From: Sediminibacterium sp. KACHI17 | Lineage (GTDB): Bacteria > Bacteroidota > Bacteroidia > Chitinophagales > Chitinophagaceae | Direction of reading: 5' to 3' | Assembly (NCBI RefSeq): GCF_040362915.1 | Contig: NZ_AP029612.1 | Span: 1,798,001-1,862,000 of the forward strand | DNA: 64,000 nucleotides | Shown here: positions 16,875-26,438 of the stretch, one piece after another | Layout of the letters: the number at the start of each line of letters is the position of its first letter | How positions within the stretch are numbered: position 1 is the first letter of the stretch | The notes under the pieces: generated by a model | Database searches by the model: none | Seen by the model: the letters and a program-made list of their open reading frames with translations, nothing else | What the model was told of the DNA's origin: nothing | Translations under genes and position numbers: made by a program

Positions 16875-16888
16875 CTAACATTTGTTAG
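16875..16888 (+). promoter_or_regulatory. operator dyad CTAAC-ATTT-GTTAG at the paaA promoter
   Basis: The inverted repeat overlaps the TTG (16882-16884) of the paaA promoter. It is identical in arms and spacing to the dyad in the tetR promoter at 14341-14354. Confidence 0.65.
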
Positions 16889-16915
16889 CATCATTCAATT
16901 CTTTTTGTATTTTTG
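16882..16915 (+). promoter_or_regulatory. paaA promoter
   Basis: TTG (16882-16884) is followed after 23 nt by TATTTTTG (16908-16915), a perfect -7 box. The ATG of paaA at 16934 follows after 18 nt. Confidence 0.6.
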
Positions 16916-16933
16916 TCGACCAAACAGCAACGT

Positions 16934-17878
16934 ATGGAAAAGAATTTGGAACAGTTATTCCAGGAAAAGATCGATCAAGAGATCCGGATAGAACCAAAGG
17001 ATTGGATGCCGGAGAAATACCGTCAGACATTGATCCGTCAGATCAGTCAGCATGCGCATAGTGAGATCGTGGGAATGCTACCAGAAGGTAATTGGATCAC
17101 GCGTGCCCCAAACCTCAGAAGAAAAGCCATTCTACTCGCAAAAGTGCAAGATGAAGCGGGTCATGGATTGTATCTGTATTCCGCAGCAGAAACACTCGGA
17201 ATCAGCAGAGATGAAATGTACGAGCAATTACATAGTGGTAAAGCGAAATATTCTTCCATCTTCAACTACCCTACCTTAAGCTGGGCAGATATGGGAGCAA
17301 TCGGTTGGCTGGTAGATGGCGCAGCTATCATGAACCAAGTGCCTTTGTGCAGAACCAGTTATGGCCCCTACGCCAGAGCCATGGTGCGTGTTTGTAAAGA
17401 AGAAAGTTTTCACCAGCGTCAGGGTTTTGAAATTCTGTTGACCTTAAGTCGCGGCAACGAAGCACAACGCCGCATGGCACAAGATGCCATCAATCGCTGG
17501 TGGTGGCCCAGTATCATGATGTTTGGTCCAAAGGATGATGAAAGTCCAAATACCATTCAAAGCATGAAATGGAAGATCAAAAGATTCACCAATGATGAGT
17601 TACGTCAAAAATTCGTTGACATCTGTGCGGAACAAATCAAAATATTAAACCTCACGATCCCTGATCCTGATTTGAAATGGAATGAAGAAAGAGGTCATTA
17701 TGATTTTGGTGCGATCAATTGGGATGAATTCTGGCAGGTGATTGCAGGCAATGGTCCTTGTAATAAACAAAGACTCGATGCTCGCAAGAAAGCCTGGGAA
17801 GATGGGAAATGGGTAAGAGACGCAGCTTCAGCCTATGCAGCAAAACGTGCGGCTAGAAAAGAAGTGAAAGTAGCGTAG
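16934..17878 (+). CDS. paaA: 1,2-phenylacetyl-CoA epoxidase catalytic subunit PaaA
   Basis: A 314-aa di-iron oxygenase subunit that epoxidises the ring of phenylacetyl-CoA. Ferritin-like iron motifs are present: QDEAGHG (ExxH, about 75) and [10 protein letters not shown] (ExxH, about 155). The C-terminal [20 protein letters not shown] is typical of the family. The ATG at 16934 was chosen over an in-frame TTG at 16913 that lies inside the -7 box. First gene of paaABCD. Confidence 0.96.
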   Translation: MEKNLEQLFQEKIDQEIRIEPKDWMPEKYRQTLIRQISQHAHSEIVGMLPEGNWITRAPNLRRKAILLAKVQDEAGHGLYLYSAAETLGISRDEMYEQLHSGKAKYSSIFNYPTLSWADMGAIGWLVDGAAIMNQVPLCRTSYGPYARAMVRVCKEESFHQRQGFEILLTLSRGNEAQRRMAQDAINRWWWPSIMMFGPKDDESPNTIQSMKWKIKRFTNDELRQKFVDICAEQIKILNLTIPDPDLKWNEERGHYDFGAINWDEFWQVIAGNGPCNKQRLDARKKAWEDGKWVRDAASAYAAKRAARKEVKVA

Positions 17879-17879
17879 G

Positions 17880-17979
17880 GTGAAAGTGAAAAGTCAAAAA
17901 AAGTGAATAGTGAGTAGTGAGTAAATAATTAATAATTAATAACGCTCGTGGCTCGAAGCTCACAGCTAAATAGCTAACC
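17880..17979. repeat. paaA-paaB spacer with degenerate word repeats
   Basis: The 100-bp spacer contains GTGAATAGTGAGTAGTGAGT near 17903-17922, an AT-rich TAATTAATAA stretch, then GGCTCGAAGCTCACAGCTAA. The first word type recurs at 62140-62215 and the second at 58670-58770. It splits an otherwise tight operon. Confidence 0.6.
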
Positions 17980-18348
17980 ATGAAACAATACATTCAAAAA
18001 TATTACTACGGAGATTACGGTGAAGGAAAGAACGGTGCTGCCGATATTTCTACTTCAGGTGCTCCAAAACAGGAATGGCCTTTATGGGAAGTATTTATCA
18101 GAAGTAAACAAGGATTGGATCACAAACATGTAGGTAGTCTTCATGCAGCTGATGCACAAATGGCCATCGAGAATGCGCGTGATGTGTATACCAGAAGAAA
18201 TGAAGGGATTAGCATTTGGGTAGTGGAGAGTAAATACATCCATGCAAGTAATCCGGATGAAGCAGATGCATTGTATGATCCTGCAAATGACAAAGCGTAT
18301 CGTCATCCGACATTCTATGACTTGCCTGATGAATTGACCCATATCTAA
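17980..18348 (+). CDS. paaB: 1,2-phenylacetyl-CoA epoxidase subunit PaaB
   Basis: A 122-aa small subunit with the family core WPLWEVFIRSKQGLDHKHVGSLHA and ENARDVYTRRNEGISIWVV. PaaB bridges PaaAC heterodimers in the epoxidase complex. Length is slightly above the ~95 aa of E. coli PaaB because of an N-terminal tail of about 30 residues. It follows the repeat-containing spacer. Confidence 0.95.
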   Translation: MKQYIQKYYYGDYGEGKNGAADISTSGAPKQEWPLWEVFIRSKQGLDHKHVGSLHAADAQMAIENARDVYTRRNEGISIWVVESKYIHASNPDEADALYDPANDKAYRHPTFYDLPDELTHI

Positions 18349-18368
18349 TCAAAGCCTTCTTATTACTG

Positions 18369-19121
18369 ATGAATCAATCTCTAATCGATTATACGTTACA
18401 TCTTGCAGACAATGCCCTGATCATAGGACACCGTAACAGTGAATGGTGTGGACATGGACCTGTGTTGGAACAGGATATTGCAATTTCAAATATTGCGCTT
18501 GATTTTATTGGACAAGCCAGAAATCTTTATCAATATGCAGCTGAACTTTCCGGTAATGGTGCAACTGAAGATTCGCTTGCCTTTCTGCGTGATGTGCCTG
18601 AGTTTAAAAATCTATTGATCACGGAATTACCAAATGGTGATTGGGCACAAACGACCATGCGTCAGTTTTTATTCAGCACATACCAATATTATTTTTATCA
18701 GCAATTACAGCTTTCATCCGATCAAAGATTAGCAGCCATTGCGGCCAAATCCTTAAAAGAAGTTACTTATCATTTACGCTGGAGTAGTGAATGGGTCATT
18801 CGCTTAGGTGATGGTACAGAAGAAAGTAAAGAAAGAACGATCAAGGCGATTGATGAAGTCTGGAATTTTACAGGTGAATTATTTTTGCCTGCACCTTATG
18901 AAACTGCATTACTGAAAGAACATATCAGTGTGGATCTTTCTGCGATTCAACAACAGTGGAAACAAAAAGTAGAGGAAGTATTTGCAGAAGCAACCATTCA
19001 TATTCCTGAAAAAAGTTGGTCTCAGCAAGGTGGCAAGACGGGTATCCATACAGAACACTTAGGATATATACTTGCTGAAATGCAATTTTTACAACGCGCA
19101 TATCCGGGAGCAGAATGGTAA
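18369..19121 (+). CDS. paaC: 1,2-phenylacetyl-CoA epoxidase structural subunit PaaC
   Basis: A 250-aa ferritin-like subunit with LADNALIIGHRNSEWCGHGPVLEQDIAISNIALDFIGQARNLY near the N-terminus and KEVTYHLRWSSEWVIRLGDGTEES. PaaC pairs with PaaA as a non-catalytic homologue. It lies 20 bp after paaB and 6 bp before paaD. Confidence 0.95.
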   Translation: MNQSLIDYTLHLADNALIIGHRNSEWCGHGPVLEQDIAISNIALDFIGQARNLYQYAAELSGNGATEDSLAFLRDVPEFKNLLITELPNGDWAQTTMRQFLFSTYQYYFYQQLQLSSDQRLAAIAAKSLKEVTYHLRWSSEWVIRLGDGTEESKERTIKAIDEVWNFTGELFLPAPYETALLKEHISVDLSAIQQQWKQKVEEVFAEATIHIPEKSWSQQGGKTGIHTEHLGYILAEMQFLQRAYPGAEW

Positions 19122-19127
19122 CCTATT

Positions 19128-19655
19128 ATGACAATTGCTATTCAACATACCAAACCTGAAGAAGAAAAGATCTGGAAACTGCTGGAAAACGTCACCGATC
19201 CGGAGGTTCCCGTTCTAACGATACTTGATCTGGGTATTGTGCGCTCAGTAGAAACAAGCCGGCTTGCCGATCAACAAGTTAAACCGATCATTACCATCAC
19301 ACCAACTTATAGTGGTTGTCCTGCCATGGATGTGATCAGTATGAATATTCGCATGCAATTGTTACAGGCAGGATATCAGCAAATGGAAATCAAGCAGAGT
19401 TTATCACCTGCCTGGACGACCGATTGGATGAGTGAAGAAGGTAAGAATAAACTAAAAGCTTACGGTATCGCCCCTCCACAGTATAAACAAGCTGTTTGTA
19501 CTCCCGATGCATTCCAGGAAGAAGAAGCAATACAGTGTCCACAGTGTAATTCATGGAATACAACATTGGTATCGCAATTTGGAAGTACAGCTTGTAAAGC
19601 GCTGTATCGATGTAATGACTGTAAAGAGCCTTTTGATTATTTTAAATGTCATTGA
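19128..19655 (+). CDS. paaD: phenylacetate pathway maturation protein PaaD
   Basis: A 175-aa protein with an N-terminal MIP18/DUF59 domain (DPEVPVLTILDLGIVR; TPTYSGCPAMDVI) and a C-terminal zinc-ribbon-like Cys cluster (CPQC near 127, then C, CNDC and a final CH). PaaD is thought to assist Fe-S or di-iron assembly of the epoxidase. Its 3' end overlaps the convergent DUF4421 gene by 7 bp, so paaABCD ends here. Confidence 0.94.
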   Translation: MTIAIQHTKPEEEKIWKLLENVTDPEVPVLTILDLGIVRSVETSRLADQQVKPIITITPTYSGCPAMDVISMNIRMQLLQAGYQQMEIKQSLSPAWTTDWMSEEGKNKLKAYGIAPPQYKQAVCTPDAFQEEEAIQCPQCNSWNTTLVSQFGSTACKALYRCNDCKEPFDYFKCH

Positions 19656-20659
19656 AATATCTTCTTCAATAAGGGAGGCGCATTAAATCTTTTGCCGATA
19701 TAAAGTTCAATACCATAAAATAATCGCCTAGTACGAGACGATTCATTTCCAGACCCATACTGTTGTAAATTAGCATCTATCCCTGTATACCATTGATCTC
19801 TGGTATAGGATAAACCTCCCTGCAAATAAAATCCAGTTGACCATCTTGTTTCTTTGTTCTTGATTTTAATGAATCGAATATCATACGATTCTGTACTGAA
19901 AAAATTAATTCCTGTTATAGGGCCTGCGGCGCCGGCTATAGACCAGTTCTTATTCCATACAATAGACGCAGCTAATGGTAATTTTAAATTGATATCTATA
20001 TTGTAATCATCCGAATGTGTTCCCGGATTCGCAACAATAGTAGGATCATTAAGATGAATATAATAAAGAGAAAGAGCCGGTAGTAAACTCACTGCATTTT
20101 TTAACTGCTTCGACTTCCCCGATATCATACCAACATCTGAAAACTTTTTATTGATATTATAGGCAAATTCTGCTCCTATTATCTTTGTCGTTAATGAATT
20201 CAATTGCCAATAAGGTAACCCGGGTATCCATGCCGGATCTAACTCATCCATGTTTTTGATATAATACCCTTTTGCTTTTTGATACGTTAGATTAATATCC
20301 ACACCACTTACTGCCATTACTACGTCAAAAGTTGTACGTATATTATTTCCTTTGATAGCTGATCGATCTGGGTTCAAGTATGACGGTGTAAAGGAGTATC
20401 GAAAATTGATCCATTTGTATTGAAATAAGAGAAATTGTTGCAAGGTCTCTCTTGGACTTAACTCAAAACGAAGTTTGTCTTTTGGGTAAGCAACGATGAA
20501 TTCTAGATTATTGGTTTGAAGTCCGGTAGAAATATTCAACCTGTCTCTATAACTGACGATATAGTCATTGTCAGATAAAATCTTCACAACAGAATCTTGG
20601 CCATTTATTCTCATCACTGTACAAAGCAATATAAACGCCATGATCAAAGTAAATCGCAT
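19649..20659 (-). CDS. DUF4421 outer-membrane protein
   Basis: A 336-aa protein with a signal peptide (ending INGQ) followed by alternating beta-strand pattern and the DUF4421 markers DRLNISTGLQTNNLEFIV and WINFRYSFTPSYLN. It ends with an aromatic-rich barrel-like strand. The family is confined to Bacteroidota and has no assigned function. It is inserted on the opposite strand between paaD and paaG. Confidence 0.75.
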   Translation of the reverse strand: MRFTLIMAFILLCTVMRINGQDSVVKILSDNDYIVSYRDRLNISTGLQTNNLEFIVAYPKDKLRFELSPRETLQQFLLFQYKWINFRYSFTPSYLNPDRSAIKGNNIRTTFDVVMAVSGVDINLTYQKAKGYYIKNMDELDPAWIPGLPYWQLNSLTTKIIGAEFAYNINKKFSDVGMISGKSKQLKNAVSLLPALSLYYIHLNDPTIVANPGTHSDDYNIDINLKLPLAASIVWNKNWSIAGAAGPITGINFFSTESYDIRFIKIKNKETRWSTGFYLQGGLSYTRDQWYTGIDANLQQYGSGNESSRTRRLFYGIELYIGKRFNAPPLLKKIFQ

Positions 20660-20715
20660 ATAGTAAAATAAAGAAAAAATGTGAAATAGATGTAGCTTAG
20701 CTTTAAAATAGAATT

Positions 20716-21492
20716 ATGGCATCTATTGAATTTCATATTGAAAATGATATTGCTTATATCACCTTGAACCGTCCCGACAAACTGAATTCTTTCAATAGAG
20801 AAATGGCGCTTTTACTACAATCAAAATTAGATGAGTGTGCTTCATTACATGAAGTAAGGGCTGTATATCTGACTGGTGCAGGAAAAGGATTTTGTGCAGG
20901 ACAAGATCTCGCAGAAGTCGTAGATCCGAATGGACCAGGTATGCAAAGGATCTTGAGTGAACATTACAATCCGATCATCACCAGATTGCGTCATATGCCA
21001 AAGCCCGTAATAGCAGCCATCAATGGTGTAGCAGCCGGTGCAGGCGCCAATATTGCTTTGGCATGTGATATTGTAGTAGCTACAAAATCGGCTTCTTTTA
21101 TTCAGGCATTTTCAAAAATAGGTTTGATACCAGATAGTGGTGGTACTTATACATTACCACGATTGATCGGTTGGCAAAAAGCCAGTGCCTTAATGATGCT
21201 GGGAGATAAAGTAACTGCGGAAGAAGCCGAAAAACTAGGCATGTTGTATAAAGTGTTTCCTGATGAAGAATTTACAGACGCATCGAGGAAGATTGCAGCT
21301 ACTGTAGCTCAGATGCCGACCAAAGCTTTGGCATTTATCAAGCATGCTTTGAACCAATCAGCTTCCAATAATCTGGAAGAACAATTAGCACTTGAAGACA
21401 GTTACCAGCAGAAGGCTGCTGATACCCATGATTTCAAAGAAGGTGTACAGGCTTTTTTAGAAAAAAGAGCGCCTCAATTCAAAGGATACTAA
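20716..21492 (+). CDS. paaG: ring-1,2-epoxyphenylacetyl-CoA isomerase PaaG
   Basis: A 258-aa crotonase-fold enzyme. The oxyanion hole segments are AGKGFCAGQDLAEV and INGVAAGAGANIALACDIV, and the catalytic Asp lies in IPDSGGTYTLPRLIG. PaaG converts the ring epoxide to oxepin-CoA. The sequence could be another enoyl-CoA isomerase, but the QDL and PDSGG motifs and the location in the paa locus favour PaaG. It starts a second plus-strand unit with paaI and paaY. Confidence 0.9.
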   Translation: MASIEFHIENDIAYITLNRPDKLNSFNREMALLLQSKLDECASLHEVRAVYLTGAGKGFCAGQDLAEVVDPNGPGMQRILSEHYNPIITRLRHMPKPVIAAINGVAAGAGANIALACDIVVATKSASFIQAFSKIGLIPDSGGTYTLPRLIGWQKASALMMLGDKVTAEEAEKLGMLYKVFPDEEFTDASRKIAATVAQMPTKALAFIKHALNQSASNNLEEQLALEDSYQQKAADTHDFKEGVQAFLEKRAPQFKGY

Positions 21493-21501
21493 AATTATTT
21501 T

Positions 21502-21915
21502 ATGAGCAATCCATACAGACAGGTCGTTGATCATATGATGCTGCATGATAAATTTTCTCAGTGGCTGGGAATAGAGCTATTAGATATACAAGAAGGATAT
21601 AGTAAAATAAAAATGGTTGTTCGAGAAGAGATGATCAATGGTTTTGGTATTGTACATGGTGGCATTGCTTTTTCACTGGCAGACAGTGCTTTTGCTTTTG
21701 CGTGTAATAACCGTAATAACTTATCGGTTGCATTAGATACTTCTATCAACTTTACAAAAGCCATACAGGTAGGCGATGAACTAACAGCAGAAGCTAAAGA
21801 AACGCATAATGGAAGAAGTACAGGTTTATACTTCATTACGATCACCAATCAAAAAAATGAACAAGTAGCTATTTTTAAAGGCACATGTTTCAGAACGGGC
21901 AAATCTTTAGTATGA
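21502..21915 (+). CDS. paaI: hydroxyphenylacetyl-CoA thioesterase PaaI
   Basis: A 137-aa hotdog thioesterase with NGFGIVHGGIAFSLADSAFAFACN, where the HGG loop and following Asp form the active site. PaaI rescues CoA from dead-end intermediates. It starts 9 bp after paaG, and its stop codon overlaps the paaY start (ATGA). Confidence 0.92.
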   Translation: MSNPYRQVVDHMMLHDKFSQWLGIELLDIQEGYSKIKMVVREEMINGFGIVHGGIAFSLADSAFAFACNNRNNLSVALDTSINFTKAIQVGDELTAEAKETHNGRSTGLYFITITNQKNEQVAIFKGTCFRTGKSLV

Positions 21916-22532
21916 TCTATCAATTCAAAGAACATATTCCAGTAGTACATGTTACAGCTTTTATTCATCCTCAAGCAGCTGTAACCGGTAATGTCATTAT
22001 TGGTAAACATGTGTACATCGGTCCGGGTGCAGCTATTCGCGGTGATTGGGGAAAGATCATCATCGAAGACGGTTGTAATATACAAGAGAATTGTACCATT
22101 CATATGTTTCCCGGCGTAACCGTTCATTTAAAAGCCAATGCACATATCGGTCATGGCGCCATCATTCATGGGGCTACGATTGGAAAAAATTGTCTGATCG
22201 GAATGAATAGCGTGATCATGGATAATGTTATACTAGGAGACGAATGCATTGTTGGTGCTCTGAGTTTTATCAAAGCAGATGAAACATTTGATGCAAGAAG
22301 TTTAATTGTGGGGAATCCGGCTAAAAAGATCAAAGAAGTTAGTGATGAAATGATTGGTTGGAAAACCCAAGGAACAGAACTCTATCAACAATTGCCGGAT
22401 GAAATGCGTCACTATTGGAAAGCATGTGAACCCCTGAGAGAAATACCATCTATATCAGCTGATAAGCTAGATCACAACGCAGATACGCAGTATCAAACCT
22501 GGAATCAACAAAGGAAAAACCAAGACGGCTGA
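21912..22532 (+). CDS. paaY: PaaY-type gamma-carbonic-anhydrase-fold thioesterase
   Basis: A 206-aa left-handed beta-helix protein of hexapeptide repeats with metal-binding histidines in NCTIHMF, NAHIGHGAIIHG. PaaY is a thioesterase for 2-hydroxycyclohepta-1,4,6-triene-1-carboxyl-CoA in the phenylacetate pathway. The ATG at 21912 overlaps the paaI stop by 4 bp, the better choice than an ATG 27 bp upstream inside paaI. The C-terminal CEPLRE helix is typical of PaaY/CaiE proteins. Confidence 0.88.
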   Translation: MIYQFKEHIPVVHVTAFIHPQAAVTGNVIIGKHVYIGPGAAIRGDWGKIIIEDGCNIQENCTIHMFPGVTVHLKANAHIGHGAIIHGATIGKNCLIGMNSVIMDNVILGDECIVGALSFIKADETFDARSLIVGNPAKKIKEVSDEMIGWKTQGTELYQQLPDEMRHYWKACEPLREIPSISADKLDHNADTQYQTWNQQRKNQDG

Positions 22533-22540
22533 CATTTTTG

Positions 22541-22548
22541 TACCTTTG
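22541..22548 (+). promoter_or_regulatory. -7 box TACCTTTG upstream of obg
   Basis: Perfect TAnnTTTG, 28 nt before the GTG start of obg. No clear TTG at the expected distance. Confidence 0.45.
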
Positions 22549-22576
22549 CATGTATTAAACGAGGTAATCTTCAATA

Positions 22577-23596
22577 GTGTCAGAGAAAACAAACTTCATC
22601 GATTATATCCGCATCTTTTGCCGTAGTGGCCATGGTGGTGCCGGTGCCAAGCATTTCATGCGTAATAAACTGACTGCCAAAGGCGGACCTGATGGTGGTG
22701 ATGGCGGTCGCGGTGGCCATATCATCTTAAAAGGCAATGCTCAAATGTGGACCTTGCTGCATTTACGTTATTTCAAAAATGTATTGGCTGAAAATGGAGA
22801 GCCCGGCAGCAAAAACAATTGTACCGGACATGATGGAAAAGATATCATCATTGAAGTGCCATTGGGTACTGTTGCCAGAGATGAAGAAACCGGCAAGATC
22901 GAAGCGGAAATACTAGAAGACGGACAGCAAATTGTGTGGATGAAAGGTGGAAGAGGTGGATTAGGCAATAGCAATTTCGCCACTCCTACCAATCAAGTAC
23001 CGGAACATGCACAACCGGGAGAACCGGGTGTTGAAGGTTGGAAGAATCTCGAATTAAAAGTATTGGCTGATGTTGGATTGGTAGGTTTCCCCAATGCAGG
23101 TAAATCTACTTTGCTTTCGGTGATCACTGCTGCCAAACCAAAAATTGCCAATTACGCTTTTACTACATTGACACCTCAACTAGGGATGGTTGAATACCGC
23201 GATTCAAAATCATTTTGTATTGCAGATCTTCCGGGTATCATTGAAGGTGCTGCAGAAGGAAAAGGATTGGGGCATCGTTTTTTAAGACATATTGAACGAA
23301 ATGCAGTACTGCTATTTTTAATTCCTGCAGATAGTGCTGATCACAAAAAAGAATTTGAGATACTTAGAAATGAGTTGGAGCAATACAATCCTGAAATGCT
23401 TCAGAAAGATTTCATCATTGCCATTAGTAAAAGTGACATGCTTGATGATGAACTCAAAGAAGCCATCAGTAAAGAGCTTCCAAAAAACATTCCACACTTA
23501 TTCATTTCATCTGTAACACAAACAGGATTAACTGCTTTGAAAGATGTGTTATGGGAAACTTTAAACAAACCTGCAGCTCAAACTAACAATCGTTAA
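22577..23596 (+). CDS. obg: GTPase Obg/CgtA
   Basis: A 339-aa ribosome-associated GTPase. It has the glycine-rich Obg domain (about 1-158: [28 protein letters not shown]) and a G domain with G1 [10 protein letters not shown]3 [10 protein letters not shown]4 SKSD and G5 ISSVT. It lacks the C-terminal OCT domain, as usual in Bacteroidota. The start is GTG at 22577; upstream in-frame codons offer no better choice. Confidence 0.96.
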   Translation: MSEKTNFIDYIRIFCRSGHGGAGAKHFMRNKLTAKGGPDGGDGGRGGHIILKGNAQMWTLLHLRYFKNVLAENGEPGSKNNCTGHDGKDIIIEVPLGTVARDEETGKIEAEILEDGQQIVWMKGGRGGLGNSNFATPTNQVPEHAQPGEPGVEGWKNLELKVLADVGLVGFPNAGKSTLLSVITAAKPKIANYAFTTLTPQLGMVEYRDSKSFCIADLPGIIEGAAEGKGLGHRFLRHIERNAVLLFLIPADSADHKKEFEILRNELEQYNPEMLQKDFIIAISKSDMLDDELKEAISKELPKNIPHLFISSVTQTGLTALKDVLWETLNKPAAQTNNR

Positions 23597-23843
23597 TATA
23601 TCGCATTTATAGATATCTTAACACCGTTTACCACAAATCGCTTTTTAGCAGGGGTTACCTTTTCTACCTTGCAGGTATTAAGGATATACGACAGGCAATC
23701 TGATGTACATCCTTGGACATGAAAAGTCCAACCTGCTTCGCTTCTACGTTTTTGCTTTTACGAAATTTTTACTTGCACTACGAAAGTCTTTGATGCAATT
23801 CAGAGACAGGTCAACTATTATTCAAAGTAAAAAAAACAACATC
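23597..23843. other. obg to secreted-protein spacer
   Basis: 247 bp without a supported gene. It contains pyrimidine-rich stretches and an in-frame extension of the downstream gene (from 23703) that looks non-coding. No clear terminator for obg is seen. Confidence 0.4.
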
Positions 23844-24248
23844 ATGGAAAAGCAAACTATTCAATCTATTGTAAAAGGATTAGCACTGAGCACTGTATTT
23901 GCAGTAGGAACATTATTCAACGCTACTGCGAACAATGCAGTAAGCGGAACTGATGCAGCTTCTAAAGCTGAGATCAAGTATGCAGGTTCTTCAAAAGAAC
24001 AAGTATCCTTCAACATCAAATTCAATAATCCAACCGGTAAGAAATTTACCTTATTGGTATTGGATGCGAAGGGTGATCTATTCTTCAAAGAACATTACAA
24101 CGCAAAGAGTTTTGACAAGAGATTGGTATTGTCACAAGACGATGCAGATAAACTTACTTTCAGAATTCAACAAGGAGAAGAAACCTTTAGCGAAAAGATC
24201 AATGTTTTCCTGAGTGAAACTGAATCAAGAAAAAATTCTGGTAAGTAA
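23844..24248 (+). CDS. small secreted protein of unknown function
   Basis: A 134-aa protein with a signal peptide (KQTIQSIVKGLALSTVFAVG...ATA) and a compact beta-rich mature domain. The segment SFNIKFNNPTGKKFTLLVLDAKGDLFFKEHYN resembles the Ig-like modules of Bacteroidota surface proteins. The ATG at 23844 was chosen because it starts the signal peptide; the frame upstream is unlikely to be coding. A strong terminator follows, so it is monocistronic and probably well expressed. No functional family is recognised. Confidence 0.75.
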   Translation: MEKQTIQSIVKGLALSTVFAVGTLFNATANNAVSGTDAASKAEIKYAGSSKEQVSFNIKFNNPTGKKFTLLVLDAKGDLFFKEHYNAKSFDKRLVLSQDDADKLTFRIQQGEETFSEKINVFLSETESRKNSGK

Positions 24249-24269
24249 TTCAGGTTATTAAGCAAAGCG

Positions 24270-24294
24270 AGCCGCCTTTTGAGGCGGCTTTTTT
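24270..24294 (+). terminator. intrinsic terminator
   Basis: Stem AGCCGCC / GGCGGCT with loop TTTTGA and a T tract, 22 bp after the secreted-protein gene. Confidence 0.9.
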
Positions 24295-24355
24295 GTGCAC
24301 AATACTGTTGAAAAAACAGCTATCGACTATACACCTCGGTCACTAACTTCACAGC

Positions 24356-24559
24356 ATGCAAATGCAATGTTTGTTTTGTGGTCATTTGGTACAGATGGTA
24401 CATGTACATGGACATTACCAATGTCCGGTTTGTAATACCAATGCCTTGCCTTGTTGTGACGGAGATAATTGTAATACGAATCAATTACTTGCAGATTCAG
24501 CTATGAGTAAAACGCCTGTTGAAAGCACTGAAACAAATCCCATAAAAGGCCACCCATAA
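24356..24559 (+). CDS. small zinc-ribbon-like protein
   Basis: A 67-aa protein with paired CxxC motifs (CLFCGH at 5-10 and CPVC at 23-26) and a later CC/C cluster (CCDGDNC), consistent with a small zinc finger. The last 25 residues are polar and probably disordered. Terminators flank it on both sides. No named family is recognised; it could bind metal or nucleic acid. Confidence 0.65.
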   Translation: MQMQCLFCGHLVQMVHVHGHYQCPVCNTNALPCCDGDNCNTNQLLADSAMSKTPVESTETNPIKGHP

Positions 24560-24560
24560 A

Positions 24561-24590
24561 AAAAGCCACCTCTATTGAGATGGCTTTTAG
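24561..24590. terminator. bidirectional terminator between the zinc-ribbon gene and typA
   Basis: Stem AAAAGCCAcCTC / GAGaTGGCTTTT. The T run is longest on the minus strand, suiting typA. Confidence 0.85.
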
Positions 24591-24606
24591 ATATCACTTG
24601 ATAAAC

Positions 24607-26421
24607 TTATCCTGCTGCTTCAGACTGCATCATCTTACTTACTTTCTTACGCTCTTCTTCATTCAACACTGTCTTACGCATACGAATACTTTTCGGAGTT
24701 ACTTCAATACACTCATCTTGTTGAATGTATTCCATGCACTCTTCCAATGTAAACTGCAATTTCGGAGTGATACGAACACTATCATCACTACCACTTGCAC
24801 GGTGGTTGGTTAACTTCTTTGCTTCTACCGCATTCACGTTCAGGTCTCCCGGCTTAATATGCTCGGCAATGATCTGTCCAACATATACCTCTTCTCCTGG
24901 ATCAATAAAGAAGCTACCACGATCTTGTAACTTATCAATAGAATAAGCAGTGGTTACTCCCTGAAACTTGGCGATCAATACACCATTGTTTCTTCCCGGG
25001 ATTGGCCCCTTCCAAGGTTTGTATTCCAGGAAACGGTGTGCCATTACAGCTTCACCAGCAGTATTGGTCAGCATTTGAGAACGAAGACCGATCAATCCTC
25101 TGGAAGGAATTTCAAATTCAAGGTGTTGCATCTCTCCTTTGCTTTCCATCACCAGCATTTCACCTTTACGTTGTGTAACCAGATCGATCACTTTACCACT
25201 GTATTCACTCGGAACATCTACTACCAAAACTTCATATGGCTCACATTTCTTACCGTCAATATGTTTTACCAATACTTGCGGATTACCTACTGTCAGTTCA
25301 TATCCTTCACGACGCATGGTTTCAACCAATACGCCCAAATGCAGGATACCACGACCATATACCAGGAAGCTATCTGCACTATCCGTATCTTCTACACGCA
25401 ATGCCAAGTTCTTCTCTGTTTCTTTCATCAAACGATCACGCAGGTGACGAGAGGTAACAAACTTACCCTCACGACCAAAGAATGGTGAGTTGTTGATGCT
25501 GAAAGTCATACTCATTGTTGGCTCATCCACACTAATAATCGGTAAAGCTTCCGGATTTTCAGCGTCTGCAATGGTATCTCCAATATTGAAATCTTCTAAT
25601 CCTACTACTGCACAAAGGTCACCAGACAATACCTCTGTTACTTTACGCTTACCCATGCCTTCAAACACGTACAATTCTTTCACACGACTCTTCTTGATAG
25701 AACCATCTGCTTGCACCAGGGCAATCGGCTGATTTTCTTTGATAGAGCCACGGGTTACTTTTCCGATGGCAATACGACCTAAGAAAGAAGAATAATCCAA
25801 TGAAGTGATCTGTAATTGTAAAGTACCCTCTGTCACTTTCGGTGCCGGTACATATTTAATGATACCATCCATCAATGGAAGGATATCTTCTGTAGGAGTT
25901 AAGCTATCATTGAACCAGCCGTTCTTACCACTACCATAGAAAGTAGGGAAATTCAGCTGCTCTTCTGTTGCATCCAGATTAAAGAATAATTCGAATACCG
26001 CATCATGTACTTCATCCGGACGACAGTTCGGCTTATCTACTTTATTGATCACCACGATCGGATGTAAGTTCAGTTGTAAGGCTTTTTGCAGTACAAAACG
26101 AGTTTGAGGCATTGGACCTTCAAAAGCATCTACTAATAAGATAACCCCATCAGCCATTTTCAAAACGCGCTCCACTTCTCCACCAAAGTCACTGTGCCCA
26201 GGAGTATCAATCACATTTATCTTAATGCCGTTATAAGTAACAGCAGCATTCTTACTAAAAATGGTGATCCCTCTTTCGCGTTCCAGATCATTGCTATCCA
26301 TGATCAGTTCGCCGGTTTCTTGATTGTCTCTGAATACCTTGGTAGCATGTAAAATCCTGTCTACCAGTGTTGTTTTGCCATGGTCAACGTGTGCAATAAT
26401 GGCAATGTTTCTTATTTCCAT
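24607..26421 (-). CDS. typA: translational GTPase TypA/BipA
   Basis: A 604-aa ribosome-binding GTPase with G1 AHVDHGKTT, switch I RERGITI, G3 DTPGHSDF and G4 NKVDKP. Domain 2 and EF-G-like domains III and V follow, with the BipA-specific C-terminal domain ([11 protein letters not shown]...PKSIRMRK). It acts in ribosome assembly and stress translation. Normal length. Confidence 0.97.
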   Translation of the reverse strand: MEIRNIAIIAHVDHGKTTLVDRILHATKVFRDNQETGELIMDSNDLERERGITIFSKNAAVTYNGIKINVIDTPGHSDFGGEVERVLKMADGVILLVDAFEGPMPQTRFVLQKALQLNLHPIVVINKVDKPNCRPDEVHDAVFELFFNLDATEEQLNFPTFYGSGKNGWFNDSLTPTEDILPLMDGIIKYVPAPKVTEGTLQLQITSLDYSSFLGRIAIGKVTRGSIKENQPIALVQADGSIKKSRVKELYVFEGMGKRKVTEVLSGDLCAVVGLEDFNIGDTIADAENPEALPIISVDEPTMSMTFSINNSPFFGREGKFVTSRHLRDRLMKETEKNLALRVEDTDSADSFLVYGRGILHLGVLVETMRREGYELTVGNPQVLVKHIDGKKCEPYEVLVVDVPSEYSGKVIDLVTQRKGEMLVMESKGEMQHLEFEIPSRGLIGLRSQMLTNTAGEAVMAHRFLEYKPWKGPIPGRNNGVLIAKFQGVTTAYSIDKLQDRGSFFIDPGEEVYVGQIIAEHIKPGDLNVNAVEAKKLTNHRASGSDDSVRITPKLQFTLEECMEYIQQDECIEVTPKSIRMRKTVLNEEERKKVSKMMQSEAAG

Positions 26422-26438
26422 GTAAAATTTTAAGGCTG

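Noticed and set aside
16913..16933. TTG start for PaaA
   Set aside because: This codon is part of the TATTTTTG promoter box; the ATG at 16934 fits the family.
23703..23843. 47-codon upstream extension of the small secreted protein
   Set aside because: It would bury the signal peptide; the extension looks like untranslated leader.
25036..25488. 150-aa plus-strand frame inside typA
   Set aside because: Antisense to conserved GTPase domains; His/Thr-rich composition typical of a shadow frame.
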